A stretch of 64,000 bases of DNA, from positions 8,139,842 to 8,203,841 of the forward strand of contig NC_051090.1 in NCBI RefSeq assembly GCF_901709675.1, in the 5' to 3' direction. The stretch is from Syngnathus acus (taxonomy: Eukaryota; Chordata; Actinopteri; Syngnathiformes; Syngnathidae). The notes below the pieces were generated by a model. The model saw nothing but the letters and a program-made list of their open reading frames with translations. It had not been told where the DNA came from and ran no database searches. Made by a program: the position numbers and the translations under genes. Shown here piece after piece: positions 14,601 to 25,465 of the stretch (its first letter is position 1; each line of letters starts with the position of its first letter).

Positions 14601-17600
14601 GTGATGTCACTAACATTCAATTAAATGTTTCCAACAGTACCAACCGTTTACGTAACACCCTTTGAAGCTTTATTTTTTTCCCCTCCCAAAATACTGTCAT
14701 TGGCACAGAATCAATTGGAATCACATTGTTGACCAAAAATTAAAACCACATTAACCAATAGGCTGTGGAGCATAAAGTACCTTACCCAACCCAATTCAAT
14801 TGTTTTGTTCTTCAAAGACTTTGAGTACATCATTTTTTTGACGGAGGAATTGATGGGGCGCTATCTTAAACTCCTCCCCAACGTGGTCCTCTTATGTAAC
14901 TGCCAGCAGGTCTTAAGGTTTCTACTATTCTAAAGGTAACATTTGCATCTTGTCAACTTTATCTTTGGAAACTTGGATGGCATTTGACCTATATTAATAC
15001 CACGAGCGTTTACTGAGCACACATGTCTCCCTTGACCAGCGTCCTGTTGCTTCACACTTGGTCAGTTAAAGGCTTGTCATGCTCAGGAATTTCCTATCAC
15101 AAGCATCAATGTTTCTATTCAGCTTTCAGCAAACTCCGTCACTGGGCAAGTAGAAATTAACAAAAATTTGCCTAAAGCTGTAGATGTAGATAATTAGTCG
15201 GCAGCAAAACAATTTCCATTTCAAAATGTGACCGATGAAGTAATATCCCAGCTGACATGTCAGTGCAAGCTTTTAAAGGCGCCGTGTCCAATGATATTAG
15301 ATGGACTCAAAGCATCTTCTTCAATACTCAAAGAGAACCTTCTTGATCTCGTGATGCATATGCTGCGGAATACAGATGCTCCTTCACCATGAACCCTGGA
15401 TTTTGCCAATACAACCTTTAACTTGCATTCCAGTTGGGCCTTAATCACATTAAAACAAGTAAGTGGGGCATATTTAAATCCCCCAAATGATTTGAGGAGC
15501 AGAGTGGTATAGTGCTGCATGGATACATGCTAAGAGCTGCTTTTGACTCGGATGACTTTGGACTGAACAACCATAAACATGGACTCCTGGTGTGTTGGCA
15601 AATTGAGCCTTGTCACACAACACCTCGCATATGTCGTCAGGAGCCAAGTGGGGGAGTGCTAACTGCAAACATTGCTGTCCCTACGCAAGGGCTTTAAAAA
15701 TAAGACTTTTCATATCCCAATCAACAAAGTGGCTCAAGCTCAAAAATGTTGACTTTTAGCAAATCGTGGACTGCTTAAGGGCTTTGATTATTTCTCATGA
15801 CCTCCGCCATCCTGAGTCTGGGGATTATGTAATGAGTATCAGGCCTAGTTCCTTCTGTATGTTTTTGAGGAAGCTATGGGGGCTGTACACACACACACAC
15901 ACACACACACCTATTAATGACTCTTAGTTTCATGTTAGGAAAATAAAACATCAATCCACAGACAAGTCAGATTTTGTTTAGTCTTCGCTGTCTATACGCG
16001 AGCCTCCCTATTGGTAGACAACACATCCTACAATCTTTTTGTTCCTGGGCACATATTCACATTATTCCCACATCCTGCAATTGTCAACATTGACCTCATG
16101 ATACAATGACGACAGCAACTATTTGTCCACGTTATTTATTCAACAAAGGTCAGGGGATTTGAATTGTGTTTAATGATGTTTTGTAAGACTCAAACATATT
16201 TTACATCTGATTTGAAATCAAATAAACTGAAACTTGTCTTTCATGTGCTATTTTCTGCCAATTGAGAATAAATTGTCAGTCATGATTGAAAACACGAGAA
16301 GCCATTTCAAATAGCAATTGACGATTCTATTTTGTTTGCAAAAACAATTTGTTTTTTATGCACAACTAAAAAACATAGTTCTTAAGCATAGTTAGATCAC
16401 ACCACCAAACCCTCTTCTTAAAAAAAAAAAAAAACTTAGTGGAAACTTTGCATGTTTTCCCACTACTTGTACTCTAGTACTTTAACTTATTACTTTGAAT
16501 TGTGAAATTGGAAACTTTGCTGACACCATCTGGTGCTGTCGCCAAACTGCACCTTGAAGAAAACAGAACTTGTCGAGCAACAGTAAGTCATCGGTGAGCG
16601 TGCTCCTCTGTTGTAGTCCTCTCCCTCCCAACTATTGTTTTGAAATCCACTCAGGTCTCATTTGTCCAGCTGCCCCCCACACCCCACTGGGAGTATTTGT
16701 ATGATTTGGGACAGGGACGTGTGCCGGTCCATCTGTGTGCGAGTGGCGAGCTCATTGATTTATGTGACGCCATGGTGAGTCATGTGATGTGGTGACATGT
16801 GCTTGTTGTCTCATGCCGTCTTTATGTGAAGTCTATTTACAGTGGTGAACTTGGGGTGTGCCTGTAGGATCCCCCCCCATGAATAGATGTTCCACAGAAA
16901 AGTTGGTACTGAACCCAAAAGCTTGTAGAAACAAATTGCCTGGACACCCTCCCGTTCTTGCTGTGTCGTGTCACAGCATGATGTTGGCTCTGACACAGAT
17001 GTTTGGCTCGGGAAAAACTGGCCTCGAGGCCGGAGGTGTCCGCGGATGGAATGCGCTGAAGGTCCCGTTGGAGGATGCGCGTGTGGACGTCGTTGCAATC
17101 TGTAGGGGCAGGCCCATGTGGAGGTTAGCGCAGCAAGAGGTCCTTATATAAACCACCACGTGTCTTTCTTCTTGAATAAGATGTACCGGGTGTTTTGTTT
17201 TTGTTGGAAACGGAATGAAAACAAATTAGATGAGGGGATTTTGTCTGCCTTTGCGCAAGAAGAATCTCAGTCAGTAAACTAATTTGAATCCAGCCGGCCT
17301 TGTCTCTCGCTGGTGTAACAAAACCAAAACACATTTCAAGCAAAGTCGGATTTGAAACGTTTTCTCTCCCATTGTGAACAGTTCGTCTTTTTAAGGGTGG
17401 AATGAGTTCACCTTGTTTATCAGGGCCTCAAATCACACAGCTACTGTGGAATGCCACAAATTCAAATTGTTCTCGGCATTCATGGACTCTGAATAAAAAA
17501 CCTCAGGCGAGATGAAACCCCACTTGTAATTCATGATTAGGCGATTGATTAGATTTTTTTCCCATTTTCATGATTAGAAAATATAAAAAAATATTTGACC

Positions 17601-19478
17601 TGTATTTAATGCAAGTATGAATTCAGTAGAATGTGATTTTAGTGGGTTGTTTGTACGACAGTGGCATTTAGGAGACTTAAATGGGTCACAAAGTTTGAAT
17701 GATCAAAATGGGGTTCAGAAGATTTCTTGTGAACAATGTCATCTGAAATTAAACGTAAAGTGAATGATCTAATTGTTCACCTATAACGTTGTTTGTTTTA
17801 TGGAAATAAGAAAAATAAAGCAGTCATTTGAAATAAAAAATAAATAAATAAAAAAGAATTCACTCTTGGCCTCGAGATTGGACTATTTCTGTCAGGCTCC
17901 TGATTAAAAATATAACCCTGCAAAGAAATCTGCTTCGCTGTACAAGTAGGCGTCCTGCTTGCTCAACTCCTCCCCTGTGATTGCTTCCCATGTGACCACG
18001 CGAGCTGCCTTTTAAGACAGTCCTTGTCTTGTTTTCTCCTGTTGGATACATAGCGACGGGACGGCCAAGTAGAAACAGTCACAGCTGAAAACTACCTGGA
18101 CACTTGACTTATTTTTTTTGTGTGGAGAGTTGCTAAGATGCGCTGCACAATGAGCTACAGTCTTTCGTGTTCGCCGGGGTCTTCTCCCACATATTCCGGA
18201 CGCTTGATGCCTTACAGAGCGAGATGCGGCAGGTAAAAAGAAACATTTGAAACTTTCTTGGATTTAAGTGTGTGACTCTTCTCTTCACCCGATTTGTACC
18301 GCGCGTCATGTAACCCGAATCCTTCTGTGTTTGCGCGAGGGTCGTCTACGTGCGTTACGTGCGGTGGTCGTCCAGCGTGCTGTACGTGTGCGCTTGCACG
18401 CCGCGTGTTGTTGTTGTTGTTGTTAAACGATGCTCACAGCCACTCATTTAAATTAGTTTTTTTTGTTTCCCCAAAGGTGTTGTTACATTAGTTGTTTAAA
18501 CTATCACAGCTTCCCCTAGTGGGCAAATAAATAATAATAAAAACGCATTGAATTTATAATGCGCTTTTCTATAGTTTACTCAAAGCAAATATTCTCTTTA
18601 TTGAGCCTAAGCACAAATAGACAACAACTCTAACAGCACAACACTAGTTAATTGTCAATGTAAATGTGATTATGGGTCTATATGGAGTTAGCTGCGATAG
18701 GCTCTGTAATTGGTGATTATGACACATCACATGGCCTGGCTTGATGTTTTAGTTTCCAGCTGCTTGGTGGCCACTGGGTTACTTTGACAGAAAACCAGAC
18801 GGCATGTAAAACCACTCCAGGAAATTATAGTGATGAAATTTGTGTCATTCTTTGGTTGCCACGAGCTGCTTAACGGAAGTGATATGATTGTGAATTGCGT
18901 GGTGTGTCGATGTGAAGCATGTGGTGTGATGTGTGGTGCTCATGTGTTTTTTTTTTTTTCCCTCTCCACAGTGCATCCGGTGCCAGCGTAGTTGCCATCG
19001 ACAACAAGATTGAACAGGCCATGGTGAGTTTTTCCCAGTGTGAGCGGGTTGTGCTTATTTCAATTCAACAATATCTTCGGTGATTGTCACAAACCAGATG
19101 TCGGTTGTAGTACCAAATTTAATAAAATAGCCCGTTGGCCCAAATTTGATTAAAATTTATTTATAATCCTGATGATAACAATGTTTGTTTCCTCAGGATC
19201 TGGTTAAGAGCCACCTAATGTACGCCGTCCGCGAGGAGGTGGAGGTGCTGAAGGAGCAGATCAAGGAGCTGTACGAGCGCAACTTCATGCTGGAGCGCGA
19301 GAACGCTGTGCTTAAGTCGTTGGCCAACTCGGATCAGCTCAACCATCTTTCCAGCCACGGCAGCACGTCGCCCCCGCAGCAGCAGCAACATGCAGCCATT
19401 ACAAACAACACCACCCCCTTGACACACCTTGAGGGGGCTCAGAGCATCCCCCACCAGCCCAACATCACCTCGGCGTGA
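5699..19478 (+). CDS. tsc22d2: TSC22 domain family protein 2, long isoform
   Basis: Coding exons: 5699-7113, 18972-19023 and 19197-19478 (1749 nt, 582 aa). The start is chosen at the Met beginning MSKMPAKKK, which matches the TSC22D2 N-terminus; an in-frame ATG at 5663 would add 12 aa. Visible conserved blocks are [11 protein letters not shown] near the N-terminus, the [16 protein letters not shown] and [13 protein letters not shown] segments, and [12 protein letters not shown]126-F-R-V fits the RFxV motif that WNK/NRBP-type CCT domains bind in this family. The long middle is low-complexity, rich in Gln, Ser, Thr and Pro. The C-terminus carries the TSC box and leucine zipper (about residues 473-535: [19 protein letters not shown] then a heptad coiled coil). 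The tail ends NITSA, like TSC22D2 (NVSSA in human) and unlike TSC22D1. The family dimerises through the zipper and acts in transcriptional and cell-volume/WNK-linked regulation. Function here is inferred from family. Confidence 0.9.
8855..8869. repeat. poly-G run
   Basis: Fifteen consecutive G residues in the tsc22d2 first intron. A similar 17-base poly-C run is at 53864-53880 in the first intron of dynlt2b. Length may be unreliable in assemblies. Confidence 0.9.
9555..9800 (+). repeat. fish interspersed repeat fragment (SINE/LINE-like)
   Basis: It contains the common fish-repeat string 'gtgtggagtttgcatgttct' followed by 'cgtgggtttccactgggtac' and 'cctcccacattccaaaaaca'. This explains the 189-codon open frame that begins at 9539, which is therefore not taken as a gene. 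Other copies in the window are at 2860-2964 and 47262-47360 (reverse) and about 23915-23965. Confidence 0.7.
13013..13084 (+). other. tsc22d2: tsc22d2 72-nt cassette exon with in-frame stop
   Basis: After an acceptor (..aaaaaagcag) this segment encodes, in phase with the first exon, the block [10 protein letters not shown]. The mammalian TSC22D2 long isoform has NPSTAFYQAF at the same position. It ends at a good donor (AATAG|gtatga) in a phase that would join the next exon. Its length of 72 nt equals the 24 codons of the human counterpart as I recall it. Here the codon aligned to a human leucine is TAA (13055-13057), so including the exon ends the protein before the TSC box. Skipping it keeps the frame. 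Confidence 0.65.
15887..15911. repeat. (AC)n microsatellite
   Basis: Twelve AC units within the tsc22d2 first intron. Confidence 0.9.
18138..19478 (+). CDS. tsc22d2: TSC22 domain family protein 2, short isoform from an internal first exon
   Basis: Coding exons: 18138-18232, 18972-19023 and 19197-19478 (429 nt, 142 aa). The internal first exon starts ATGCGCTGCACA and encodes about 31 residues ([13 protein letters not shown]..). It ends in AG before a gtaaaa donor, exactly the phase left by the long-isoform exon, so both first exons join the same TSC-box exons and create the same serine codon (AG|T). TSC22 family genes are known to make short leucine-zipper-only isoforms from internal promoters. 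A TTTTAAG sequence near 18009, before a G+C-richer stretch, is a possible core-promoter element. The short form keeps the dimerisation domain but lacks the RFxV motif and the low-complexity region. Confidence 0.8.
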
Positions 19479-21145
19479 TCCCCTCCCTACCCGGCTCGCA
19501 CCCAAACGCATCCACCGTTCCATACGCTCAATTCCACACCTCTGTCGAGCATAGACAAAAGCATACCGTCCCTACAACGCTGCGCTGCGTTCGTTGTGCT
19601 CCACTTGAGGGAAATAGGGACATCATCTTGAAAGAGAGCCATCGTCACTCCTTGCAAAGTCTTATTGAAAGCTGAAGTGAGATGGTGGCACAAGGGAGCA
19701 GGAGCACGGCGGTGGGGCAACAAGTGGTCCAAAAGGGCAGTGCAAAACATGTGGGATGGCCCCAGTGGCAAGTGAAGCTCCTGCAATGTCAGCGTCCACA
19801 CGCCACATCATTCACGGGGGCCGGAAGTGACCAAGGGATGAGTCATCATCAGCAGAGGCGTCCGGCGGAGCAAGTCCAGTGCCTCCTTCAAGATATGCTG
19901 CAACATAAAGCTTACTTTAGTTGTTGTTTCCTCAGAGCCACCATCCTTTGACATTTAACATTTTCATTATTAGTTCACGTTTAGTAATTGCATTTATTTA
20001 TTTCAGGGCTGCTATTTTCATAATGTCACGAACAATGTCACAAAAGACAAAAAAGTCTATTGTCTCTTTTTAGAATCTTGTCTGGACGTTTTGGTAGTCT
20101 CTCGCAAACAAGCAAAGTGTCAGTGAGTGAAGCGGAGGGGGGGAAAGAAACACTAAAGCAGAACTCGCATGAGTTGAAATCCAGGTTGAATGTATATTTT
20201 GTAACGTATTCAGAGTGAACACGGTATGTACAGTACAGGAGAGGAAAATCTGCCAAGAAATGAAATATGTGCTGGGAGGTTTTTGATAAAGCGAACTATT
20301 AATTCTTCTTTGTCTAAATGGGTAGAAACAAACAAAAGATTAGGGGCTTGGTTGGGGGATGAAAAGCTGTGAAATTGTTGGACCTATTTTATAACCAAAG
20401 ACGCAACGCTGTGTAAGTCTTTTTCTGTTTTCACCCCTTTATTATTATTATTTCTTTTTTTAAAAGGCACACTTTCCCCCTTTATTTTTTGCCTCTTTTG
20501 CATGACCTGCATGCCCAATACGCAAACCACTTTCTTAAAATCATGTTTTTAAATTCAGCACTCAATTTGTGTTCTCTGTCAGCGCGTCTGTCTGTGGCTA
20601 TAGTTGTGATGAAAGGGAACAAATGCAGCGGAATTGACGGAGAAGAGAGAGAAAATGAGCCATTTTTTGTTACATTACAGATTTTAATGTATTTAACAAA
20701 GTTAGCATTTAAATTTTGATTGTAGCATACCAACACGCCCTTAAAATAACAAAAAACTTCCATAATTACACCATTTACAGACCATAAGGAAACTATGAAA
20801 CATTTCTTAACTTGAAGCTGGAACCCAGACAGCGGTGACATTTTGGGATGTTCATTGCGTCACCTGCTGTCGTCAGGTGATACAGATGCGGTCTATGTGG
20901 CTTAGAACCAAACCAAAATACTTGGAGATTGTACGAGTTATCTTACTACAAGATGAACTCCTGGTTTTTTTTCTTTTTAAACCACAAATGCATTTATTCC
21001 TCTCTTTGTTTTCCTTGTGTTTAATTTGAAGGAGATGCCGCGTACATGCCAAGTGTACTGTACGGAAGTGATCACTGAGCCTTGGAGAAAAATCTTAACG
21101 ATGCCCTTGTAATGTGCTGTTCAGACATTTTAATTTTCAGACTAT

Positions 21146-21151
21146 AATAAA
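21146..21151 (+). terminator. tsc22d2: probable tsc22d2 poly(A) signal
   Basis: AATAAA about 1.67 kb after the shared stop codon (19476-19478). The intervening stretch 19479-21145 has no coding signal and is read as 3'UTR. Confidence 0.55.
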
Positions 21152-21169
21152 TGACTGTTTTATTAAGAA

Positions 21170-24100
21170 CGTGTGTATGTATTTATTGACCGAGCTCTTT
21201 ACCGAGCATAAAAACCTCTTAACACACAGCATATTGACGATTTTCCCACGGAAGAGTAAAAACACCAAATGGCATCGGGCCACCCACAAAAAGTATTACC
21301 TAATACCGGATCACCACTCTGACTGAATGTTGTCTTTGTTTTTGCCCAGAAGTTGCTTTTAGTATTTTTATGTGTTGCCCTGAACTTGCTAGCCCTTCGA
21401 TTTCACAGGGAACATGTGAGTCTGGAATGTTTTTACATGTGAGGCCTATTTTTAAATCATTATTATTAATATTTATTTTTTAATACTTTGTTGAGGATCA
21501 CAGGTGAAGTGAGCTCCAACTGTTTATCTGTTTATCACAGGACACATTTGGTCAAACATTCACATTTACAGTTTACTGGTACATAACTCAAAACTGGAGT
21601 TTTCTATTATACAGCCTCAAATTGGATTGCAGGTTATTCAATGAGTTGCAAATCACAAAAACAGTGTTGCATCTATGATGACTGTCAGCAAAATTTAACT
21701 GTAAATCTCCCATCTGTTTTTTCTCAGTTATAGTCTAACGACAAGAGACGACCCAAAAGATTTGTTCAAAAATATTGCGTATGACATACTGTACTGCAAA
21801 ATCATACGTGTCCAGTCAATTCTTTCAATGTGGCAAACATTGGTGCAGAAAGCGAAATATTTATAAAGTCCAAAGAATTCAACTGTTGATCATCATCAAA
21901 ATTCAGCATTTTTTTTATATCGTTCACTGAAAATTTGACAAAAATTTCACTTAAAAAAAAATGATGTCGAGCAATGCGTGTGGATTTCAAACAGATCAAA
22001 AAGACTATTTATAACCACCCCTTCTTTTATATTTCGTCATCAGGTTTTCAGTCAGGAATTTGAGACGTAATGTAGAGTGTGGTGAAGTACGTGGATGGTA
22101 TCGGTCCAACACGGCAGAAAGGAAAGACAGCTGTGGCAGAGGCATGTGTAAAATCCAGAATGAAGTCATGAAGTCTCGCTTCCTGTCGCTCAGCTGTCAT
22201 TCAGACACCAATAACAACGTCACTACATGCTACCTACCACTTTGACTCATACTGGCAGCCAGCAGTCTTTTTGATGCTAATTTGATCCCTCTTAGATCAT
22301 GTGACAAATGTTTCACATTCTATTCTTATGTAACTAAAAAGTCCAGATTAGAGGTACTTTTTAAACCTGTTCACTTTACAACCAAAATTAAAAATCAAAT
22401 TTAAATTTCACCATTTTTATTACAATGACCCACAACAACCAAATAAAATGCAAAATCATTCAACATTGTGGTTGATTGCCAATGATGTGACATATACATT
22501 TACCAGGGGCGGGGAATTCTACACCAACACTCTAAATCTGTCAAAGCCTTCTTCAAAAGTCCAACTGGTGATTTAGATCCAAGTCAGAACCTGTTTAGCA
22601 AAGATACTTCCTCCACAGGTTTGTTGGAGCATTCTACCTGATGTGACCTCTCAAAACAGGTCAAGGGAATGTCAAAATAGAGTGGCCCGATAAACAGTAT
22701 CTTCCAAGAATATGGATTAATAAGCGCCCCCATGTGAATCCACTTTACCTTTCTAAGGTCTTGCAGAATTGAGTTAATGTAATTTGATCTATAATCACTT
22801 AGTCCTAAATCTCTAATGGGATTTGGATGACATTTTTTTTCTATTTATTTGAAGTGATGAGGTCAAGTGACCGTATAAGTTTTGTTTTTCCGTCTGGGAA
22901 CATAACAGCGTTGCATAATACAGTGACCCAGACACTGCTGATGTTTTAAAGAAGGCTTTTACTTCAAAATTTAAAACAGTTTCCAGGTACTTTAATAACA
23001 TTGTTGTTAAACGTTGTTTTGTAAAATAGTTTGATCTTGGTGGAAGGCATTTTTGTGTAAATTAGCGACACTCATACATAACAGTGTGGCAAAAGTTTAG
23101 AAGAGCTCACTCAAGGACACATTTTCAGAAATAGGCAGATAATAAAAGATTTAATTGGTTCCTTCATTTCACACAATGTGAAGGTGGGGGTACTCCAGAC
23201 ACCCGAATATTTGTATACAAACAAAAAAAAGGCAATTTCCATTTTACATTCCCTTCAAAGACTGCATGATAACAGAACCTAAACTACAGAATGCAGAAAA
23301 ATATTTTCCTGATTTTATTTTTGAGCAGACAAAATTAAGGGGGAAAAAAAGGTCACTTCAACTGTGACCTTGACTGATGCACTCACTTCTGAGCAAAAGT
23401 GCATGACTGCGACAGATCTCATATGTTGATGCGTTTAGACACGGCTCCACCATTTGCAGTGGTGAGTCACACTAGCCTTGGTGCAACATTTGCCTCCCCA
23501 GCAACTTTGTCATCAACTTGCTCAAACTTGTCCCTGACTCCTTAACACGTATTTCAGACTTGTCACACTCCTGTAATGGAAAAAATAGACATGTAACTTG
23601 AGGTCAGATGATCAGTGGAGGAAAGTATTGACACACCCCACAAATTTCAGAATTGATAAATCATGATCTGAACCCTTCGTTCATTCATTTCCGATTATTT
23701 CCATCATTTTATTGTACCACTTAACAGTGGCAGAGTGAGTGAGAACAAAACTGTTCCGCCTTCAACTTAATCAATTTTCAGAAACTAGCCAAACATAGCT
23801 GTGGATCTTCCACCATGTTTTACTTGGATATGGAGTTTTTTTTTTTTATCGGTCAGAAATCTGGATTACAATCTCTATTGGAAAATCTCTGTGTGGAATT
23901 TTCCCTGTTCTTGCATGAGGTTTTTCCTGAAACTGTTTTCCTCCCACATTCCAAAAACATGTCTCTTATGTTAATTAAATACTATAAATTGCCCATAGTC
24001 ACTCAAACGGATATGATCGTAAATGTGTCTTGACACCAGCTGCAAAATTGCACTAAAAAAAAGTCAGACTGTTTGTGTATCACTTGAAACGCTGGATTCA

Positions 24101-25300
24101 GCCAATTTATGTCATAGCTCCTGTCTGTAAACAATCAATTTGCGTCACTTTGAGCCGGTCAGCCGATTTAATCAAATTTCCGCCCGCTTATTGCAAAACA
24201 CAGCAGTGGCAAAAAATCACAAGCAAATCGTACAGAATGTGAAGTATCCCAACATTACATGACACCACACAAACGAGATCTTGTGCAATCCATTTTCCCA
24301 TTCAATACTTATTGTTGGGCTACCCGCGTGTTATGAAATGATTACTCACCGTTCAGTCATTTGAAACCACACCTCATAAATACTGCGACTTTACTGTCAC
24401 AGTTCGTGACGACTGATGACTTGAAAAGTCTGTCACGATGTAGAAACATCTTGGCGTGGAGAAAATTAAACTAATATGCAAACAATATGTTTACTGTAAT
24501 TAAAATAGTGGATCAATGGTTTCATAAGTTGGAGGAGGTACGTACAAACTAGAAACGAAAAAAACTTTTGCAGGGCTTTTCTATTAATATGGGATTGAGT
24601 CAACACCGAATGAGCAAAAATGAATGAACCATCTTGAATTTATCGCATCTGATTTCGGCCGTCAAAGTCAGTTGGCTGCCATCCACACTCACGTTTACAT
24701 TTTTGGACAATTTAGAACCTTCAATTAGAAAAACATGCATATTTTGAAAATGCTAAAGAAAACTGGAAACCCCAAAGAACAACCACGCAGTTATTGCATT
24801 AATAGAAACATGTATTCTCTTTTAGGATATGAAAGATCTATTTTTTAATGAGTAGGTGAAGCAAGAGCGCGCTTCACAACACAACAGAGTGTAAATGGCG
24901 CCATCCTGTGGTCAACAATTGCATTTCGGCATTGGTTTTTTTTTCCCCGGGTGGAAAATTATCCAACCACGCATGCGCACTTCAGCGGCCATCTTGGACA
25001 GATATAGTGCGCTATCGGGAAAAACCAGCAGGGGGCACTTTTGGCCTTTGCAAATCAAGCTACAGCGCACTAAACTAGAACATTCTCACCGCTAGTTTAT
25101 TTTAGACTCCATAGAACAACGATAGCACAACTTAGCAGGCGCAAAAGCTGCAAAAGGTGATGACATAAATTTACGCACAGCCTGCGACCCCCGTGAGGAT
25201 AAGCGGTTCAGATAATATATGAATGAATGGGTAAAAATAAGATTATGGTCAAAGGGTGTAGCGCAGCGTTATAAAGACACAAACGCCCCCGCCCCCTGGT
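21170..25300. other. intergenic region between tsc22d2 and rubcn
   Basis: No exon chain or family match. Short open frames only (up to 72 codons). A fragment of the common fish repeat lies at about 23915-23965 (..ttttcctcccacattccaaaaacatg). CpG density rises from about 24880 towards the rubcn start. Confidence 0.6.
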
Positions 25301-25362
25301 TTATGCTGGTCATGTGGCCTCCTCCACGATTTGGATTCAGGGCTCGGGCAGGCGGGGTTGAG

Positions 25363-25413
25363 ATGGCGGACAATTGCAAACCTGTGTTTTTTGAGAAACA
25401 ATCATGCGGCTGA
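25363..25413 (+). CDS. upstream ORF in rubcn 5' leader (16 aa)
   Basis: ATG in good context (gagATGG), 17 codons including the stop, reading MADNCKPVFFEKQSCG. It ends 52 nt before the main rubcn ATG. It resembles no protein I know, so any role would be translational control of rubcn. It only matters if the transcript starts upstream of 25363, which sequence cannot show. Confidence 0.35.
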   Translation: MADNCKPVFFEKQSCG

Positions 25414-25465
25414 TGTAATTCTCAGCGATTCCAGTGATTTCTCTGCACTTGATTCCAAACACGAC

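Larger units (their letters stand above)
7114..18137 (+). other. tsc22d2 first intron, about 11 kb, contents
   Basis: No independent gene is recognised. It holds degenerate interspersed repeats (about 7150-7260, 9555-9800, and possibly a decayed DNA-transposon-like stretch at about 11865-12130), a poly-G run at 8855-8869, an AC microsatellite at 15887-15911, and the 72-nt cassette exon at 13013-13084. Open frames of 60-190 codons inside it look like chance or repeat-derived frames. A G+C-richer stretch near 16960-17130 has open frames on both strands that I do not recognise. Confidence 0.55.

Noticed and set aside
16858-17159. Overlapping open frames of 62-97 codons on both strands in a G+C-richer part of tsc22d2 intron 1
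   Set aside because: No recognisable domain, no splice or promoter support, and both strands are equally open, which fits base composition more than coding.
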